DNA of 17,652 bases from Chitinophaga sp. Cy-1792 (GTDB lineage: Bacteria > Bacteroidota > Bacteroidia > Chitinophagales > Chitinophagaceae). The DNA is taken from assembly GCF_011752935.1 (NCBI RefSeq), contig NZ_VWWO01000004.1, positions 1-17,652 on the forward strand, read 5' to 3'. Of this stretch, positions 14,039-17,652 are shown piece after piece (the first letter of the stretch is position 1; every line of letters begins with the position of its first letter). A program made the position numbers and the translations under genes. The notes under the pieces were generated by a model that saw nothing but the letters and a program-made list of their open reading frames with translations, was not told where the DNA came from and did no database searches.

Positions 14039-17000
14039 CTAAAAGTTCATATCGAAATTCCCCAGCTGTACTTCATCCGGCGGCATCCCTTGTAATCCAT
14101 CGTTGTCTATGACCGTGTGGATATCAGCGATGAAGCGGCTTATCAGCTGTAGCATTTTTTCCCGGAGCAGCTGTATGGAGGCTGCTTCGTACAAGTCGTT
14201 ATTATATTCAATGGTAACGTGCAGTCCTGCTGCTGTTTCCTGCATATCGAAATTGAGGTCGAAGCGGCTGGTATGATAAGGCACGGGCAGCGGTGCGATC
14301 TGCAATCCGGTATCCTGCAATGGACCAGTGGTATCATTGTTTTGCAGCACCACCATAATCTCAAACAGTGGATTCATATTCATATCCCGCTTCACCTGCA
14401 GTTCTTCCACCAGCTTATCGAACGGATAATATTGATGCTCAAATGCGTCCAGCACCGTCTGTTTCACTTTAGACAAAACTTCCGCGAAGCTGTCTTTACC
14501 ACTGATCCGATCATACAATGCCAGTGTATTTACATAGAAGCCCACCTGATTTTCGAGATCTGCATGCCATCTTCCTGCTACGGGCGTACCTATTACACTT
14601 TCTTCCTCCGCGGTATAGCGATAGAGCAGGATTTTTATCAGCGCTACCAGCGTCATGTAGAGCGTGGCATTCTGGGTGCGGCCGGCAGCTATGAGGCCTT
14701 GCAATGCTGCTGCGGGTAACAGGAATCGTTCGACATTGCCGTTATAGGTTTTGGTGGCCTGTCGCGGGAAATCCGTCGGCAGTGTGAGCACCGGCAGATC
14801 GCCGGCAAGTTGCTGATGCCAGTACTGCTGCGCAGACCGCATCGCCGCTGTTTGCCATTGTGCCTGCTGCCATATGGCGTAATCTTTATATTGCAAAGAC
14901 ATCGGCGCCAGTGGTGCGGCTGTTCCGGCCATAATAGCATGATAGTACACCATCAGCTCATGCATGAGAATGCCCATAGACCATCCATCTGTGATGATAT
15001 GATGGACCACGTAACAGAATACCCATTTGTCAGGCGCTATCTGGTAGAGAGAAGCACGTATCAGCGGGCCGCTATCCAGGCGGAAAGGAGTGCGGAAATC
15101 CGCGGCTGTCAGCGATTGTAGCTGCCCTGGATGCTGGCGGAGATCTGTTTGCGACAAATGCACACCAGCGGTTGCTGCCGGCAGTATAAATTGTTTCAGC
15201 ATTCCATCTTCATCTTCCCGGAAAATGGTACGCAGTATTTCATGACGGGCCACCAACGCCTGAAGTGCGCGATCGAGGACCGTGGTATCCAGCGTTCCTT
15301 CAAAGCTGAAAAGTCCCGGCATATTGTAGGCGATGTTACCATCTTCAAACTGACTGAGTATCCAGAGGCGTTGTTGAGAAGAAGATAACTGGTAGCCATC
15401 CTGCGGCGGTGCAGGCGTAATAGGCGCAAAGGCTGTTGTGCGCGACTGCCGGATGAGCTGCGCCTGATCTTCCAACACAGGGAATTCAAACAAGGGCTGC
15501 AAAGACAGCTTCACTTCAAATTGTTTGTAGATAAGGTTGGCGAGTCGGGTAGCTTTGAGGCTATGTCCACCCAGATCAAAGAAATTATCCTTAATGCTCA
15601 CAACCGGGCGGTGCAGCAATGTTTGCCAGATGCTGACCAGCTGTTCCTCTGTATAATTTCGAGGCAGAACAAAGGCAGCATGCTCCTGCATTGCCGGGCT
15701 TTCCAACTGCGCCAGGTACTTACGGTTGATCTTTCCGTTGGGTAGCAACGGGATATTTTCCAGCTGCACATAATGCGCAGGGATCATATATGGTGGCAAT
15801 ACTTTCCCAAGATGTTGTTTGACAGTGACAGGAGGCAGTGTTACTTCTGCCACGAAGAAGGCCACCAGAGTGCGTTCTCCGGCAGGATCGGTTTTCGCGA
15901 GAACGGCGGCGGCGCGTATGCCCTCGCAGCTCAGTAGAGAATTTTCGATCTCGCCGAGTTCTATGCGATAGCCGCGGATCTTCACCTGGTCATCTATACG
16001 ACCGAGGTATTCAATATTACCATCCTGCAGCCAGCGGCCGATATCACCGGTGCGATAGATACGGCGACCTCCTTCAAAAGGATGCGCCACAAACTTCTCC
16101 GCAGTCAGTGCCGGTTTGTTCAGGTAGCCACGGGCAAGCCCGTCGCCGCCGATACAGATCTCACCAGTTACGCCGATCGGCTGTACGGTGTTATCTGCAC
16201 CAAGTATATACATTTGTGTATTCCAGATAGGGCGGCCAATCGGGATGCGCTGATCCCCCGGCCGGGTTGCATAGTATGTTACGTCCACTGACGCCTCCGT
16301 AGGGCCGTACAGGTTATGAACAGGTGTAGTCATTCGCTCATACCAGCTGCGCGCCGTTTCTGCTGATAGTGCTTCACCGCTGGTAACTACCAATCGCAAA
16401 CTACCCAGCGAAGCGGTGATATGTTCTTCTTCAAATAAAGTAGTAATGAAAGCATTAAACATTCCCGGCACAAAGTGCAGGCAGCTCACCTGATGACGCG
16501 CGATCAACGCACGTAAACGTTCCGGTGCACCGATATCGTCTTTATGGCACAGCACCATGCGCGCGCCCCAGCACAGCGGCAGAAACAATTCCCATACCGA
16601 CACATCAAAGGTGAAGGTGGTCTTCTGTAGGATGATGTCTGCTGCACTAAACTGATAGTGCTGCCACATCCACTCCAATCTGTTTACCACGCCACGATGC
16701 TCCAGCATACAGCCTTTCGGCCGGCCAGTAGAACCAGAAGTATAGATCACATAAGCCAGGTCACGGGGTTGGCTGATGATAACAGGGGCTGTTATCTCAT
16801 AAGATGATTGTACTGATGTAAAGCGTAACAGTTCCGCTTCATCGATCAGTACTTTGCAGGCACTATCGGCTACAATGTAATCGATACGGTCCTGTGGAAA
16901 ATCAGGGTCAATGGGAACATAAGCCCCGCCTGATTTCAGCACTGCCAGCAACGCGATAATCATCCGTTCGCTTCTTTCCAGTTGTACGCCTATTAAATCA

Positions 17001-17652
17001 TCTGCTTTAATATCATACTGACTGCGCAGATAATGCGCCAGCTGACTGGAATGCTCATCCAGCTGCTGATAGGTAAAAATATTTTCTTCAAAAACCAATG
17101 CTATGGCATCAGGTGTTTTGGCCACCTGTTCTGCAAACAGATGCACCAGCGTTTTATCTTCCGGATAAGCAGCTGCTGTGTTATTGAAACCATGCAACAA
17201 TTGTGTTTTTTCTGCTGCACTTAAATAATCCAGCTGGTTCAGTGATGCTTCGGGACCTGCAACGATCGCATGCAGCAACTGTTCGAGGTGTTGCAGCAAG
17301 GCGTTGGCAGTTGCTGCAGTGTAGATATCGCTGTTATATTCTATGCCTGCCAGCAGTCCGGATCCGGATGCTTCAAAAGTGAAGCTCAAATCAAATTTGG
17401 TGATGATGTCGCCGGGCAGTGTGTAGGGTTGTACGGTTACGTCACCGAACTGACCTGTTGTGAAGCGCTGGTTATCCTGAAGCAATACAATCCATACATC
17501 AAACAGGGGGCTGCGGCTCATGTCTCGTTTGAGCGGCAACGCATCTACCAGCTCATCAAAGGGATAAGATTGATGTTCATAGGCAGACATCGTTACCTGT
17601 CGTACCTGTTCCAGCAGTTGCAGATAGTTATTGCTGCCACTGAAGCGCGTTC
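14039..17652 (-). CDS. NRPS-1, partial: C(end), A(Ser), PCP, terminal C
   Basis: The downstream 1203 residues of an NRPS whose N-terminus lies beyond the right edge. The frame is open to the edge, and a Met at 17590 sits inside a C-domain motif (SAYEHQSYPFDEL), so it is not the start. Visible residues, counting from 17650: end of a C domain 1-145 (C6 EHQSYPFDEL, C7 RDMSRSPLFD); A 170-645 with YTSGSTGRPKG and A10 NGKINRK; PCP with NFFDLGGHSL, phosphopantetheine Ser697; complete C domain 752-1185 with RLWILSQF, RHEILRTIF and HHIITDG (883-889). It ends in the tail PPDEVQLGNFDMNF. The pocket code D V W H V S L V D K is a standard Ser code. No A or TE domain follows the last C, so that domain must act in trans or release the chain. 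It is followed after 13 bases by the TIM-barrel gene. Confidence 0.97.
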   Translation of the reverse strand, partial: TRFSGSNNYLQLLEQVRQVTMSAYEHQSYPFDELVDALPLKRDMSRSPLFDVWIVLLQDNQRFTTGQFGDVTVQPYTLPGDIITKFDLSFTFEASGSGLLAGIEYNSDIYTAATANALLQHLEQLLHAIVAGPEASLNQLDYLSAAEKTQLLHGFNNTAAAYPEDKTLVHLFAEQVAKTPDAIALVFEENIFTYQQLDEHSSQLAHYLRSQYDIKADDLIGVQLERSERMIIALLAVLKSGGAYVPIDPDFPQDRIDYIVADSACKVLIDEAELLRFTSVQSSYEITAPVIISQPRDLAYVIYTSGSTGRPKGCMLEHRGVVNRLEWMWQHYQFSAADIILQKTTFTFDVSVWELFLPLCWGARMVLCHKDDIGAPERLRALIARHQVSCLHFVPGMFNAFITTLFEEEHITASLGSLRLVVTSGEALSAETARSWYERMTTPVHNLYGPTEASVDVTYYATRPGDQRIPIGRPIWNTQMYILGADNTVQPIGVTGEICIGGDGLARGYLNKPALTAEKFVAHPFEGGRRIYRTGDIGRWLQDGNIEYLGRIDDQVKIRGYRIELGEIENSLLSCEGIRAAAVLAKTDPAGERTLVAFFVAEVTLPPVTVKQHLGKVLPPYMIPAHYVQLENIPLLPNGKINRKYLAQLESPAMQEHAAFVLPRNYTEEQLVSIWQTLLHRPVVSIKDNFFDLGGHSLKATRLANLIYKQFEVKLSLQPLFEFPVLEDQAQLIRQSRTTAFAPITPAPPQDGYQLSSSQQRLWILSQFEDGNIAYNMPGLFSFEGTLDTTVLDRALQALVARHEILRTIFREDEDGMLKQFILPAATAGVHLSQTDLRQHPGQLQSLTAADFRTPFRLDSGPLIRASLYQIAPDKWVFCYVVHHIITDGWSMGILMHELMVYYHAIMAGTAAPLAPMSLQYKDYAIWQQAQWQTAAMRSAQQYWHQQLAGDLPVLTLPTDFPRQATKTYNGNVERFLLPAAALQGLIAAGRTQNATLYMTLVALIKILLYRYTAEEESVIGTPVAGRWHADLENQVGFYVNTLALYDRISGKDSFAEVLSKVKQTVLDAFEHQYYPFDKLVEELQVKRDMNMNPLFEIMVVLQNNDTTGPLQDTGLQIAPLPVPYHTSRFDLNFDMQETAAGLHVTIEYNNDLYEAASIQLLREKMLQLISRFIADIHTVIDNDGLQGMPPDEVQLGNFDMNF
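14096..15397 (-). other. Complete terminal condensation domain of NRPS-1
   Basis: All C-domain core motifs are present, including LSSSQQRLWILSQF, RHEILRTIF, HHIITDGWS, YKDYAIWQ, VGFYVNTLAL, EHQYYPFDKL and RDMNMNPLFE. No A or PCP follows; the protein stops about 18 residues later. It could condense the NRPS-1 chain onto the PCP-bound unit of NRPS-2 module 1, which has only a half C domain. The alternative is chain release onto a free amine, as terminal C domains do in rhabdopeptide synthetases. Confidence 0.88.
15716..17143 (-). other. NRPS-1 adenylation domain, predicted to activate Ser
   Basis: The segments FDVSVWE, CLHFVP, LVVTSGE and NLYGPTEASVD give the pocket code D V W H V S L V D with the A10 Lys. 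This is the well-known Ser signature. It is the most secure substrate prediction in the window, though still by code match. Confidence 0.88.
17550..17585. repeat. Second copy of the 36-base C-domain segment
   Basis: This is the NRPS-1 partner of the segment at 495-530, with one mismatch, lying over the C6 motif of the partial C domain. The low synonymous divergence suggests recent duplication or conversion between the upstream and downstream synthetases. Confidence 0.6.

Noticed and set aside
17588..17590. ATG at 17590 as the start of NRPS-1.
   Set aside because: It falls inside the conserved C6 region of a condensation domain, and the frame continues upstream to the edge with matching C-domain sequence.
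1..17652. Search for thioesterase, epimerization domain, MbtH-like protein, transporter, regulator, CRISPR array or transposase.
   Set aside because: None was recognised on either strand; they may lie outside the window.

Overview
The window is one solid block of minus-strand biosynthetic genes: the inside of a nonribosomal peptide synthetase (NRPS) cluster. Seven genes run right to left with junctions of 13, 7, 4, 1, 6 and -4 bases, so they very probably form one operon. Both outer genes run off the window. No rRNA, tRNA, CRISPR array, insertion sequence, promoter or terminator is visible, and no stretch over 300 bases lacks a gene. Starts lack clear Shine-Dalgarno sequences and follow A/T-rich leaders. 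With the NRPS architecture and composition this suggests a Bacteroidota host, perhaps Chitinophaga-like; the genus is inference.

Layout in order of transcription: (1) NRPS-1 (right edge to 14039): end of a C domain, A (Ser code), PCP, then a complete terminal C domain with nothing after it but a short tail. (2) Four small genes (14025 to 10531): a triosephosphate-isomerase-like TIM barrel lacking the catalytic His, a threonine-synthase-like PLP enzyme with a zinc-ribbon-like N-terminus, an SDR reductase, and an inositol-monophosphatase-family phosphatase. (3) NRPS-2 (10524 to 4852): a C-lobe-only half condensation domain, A with an unassigned code, PCP, C, A (Asn code), PCP. (4) NRPS-3 (4855 to left edge): TubC-type docking domain, C, A (Asp code), PCP, C, and the start of another A domain.

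Working model (inference): the four small genes make an unusual amino acid from a phosphorylated precursor. NRPS-2 module 1, whose pocket code I cannot assign, activates it. NRPS-1 ends in a whole C domain and NRPS-2 begins with a half C domain lacking the active-site lobe, so the two may form a split module in trans. Predicted partial order is ...Ser-X-Asn-Asp-..., with no epimerization, methylation or thioesterase domain seen. The rest of the assembly line, release and product lie outside the window, and I cannot name the compound.
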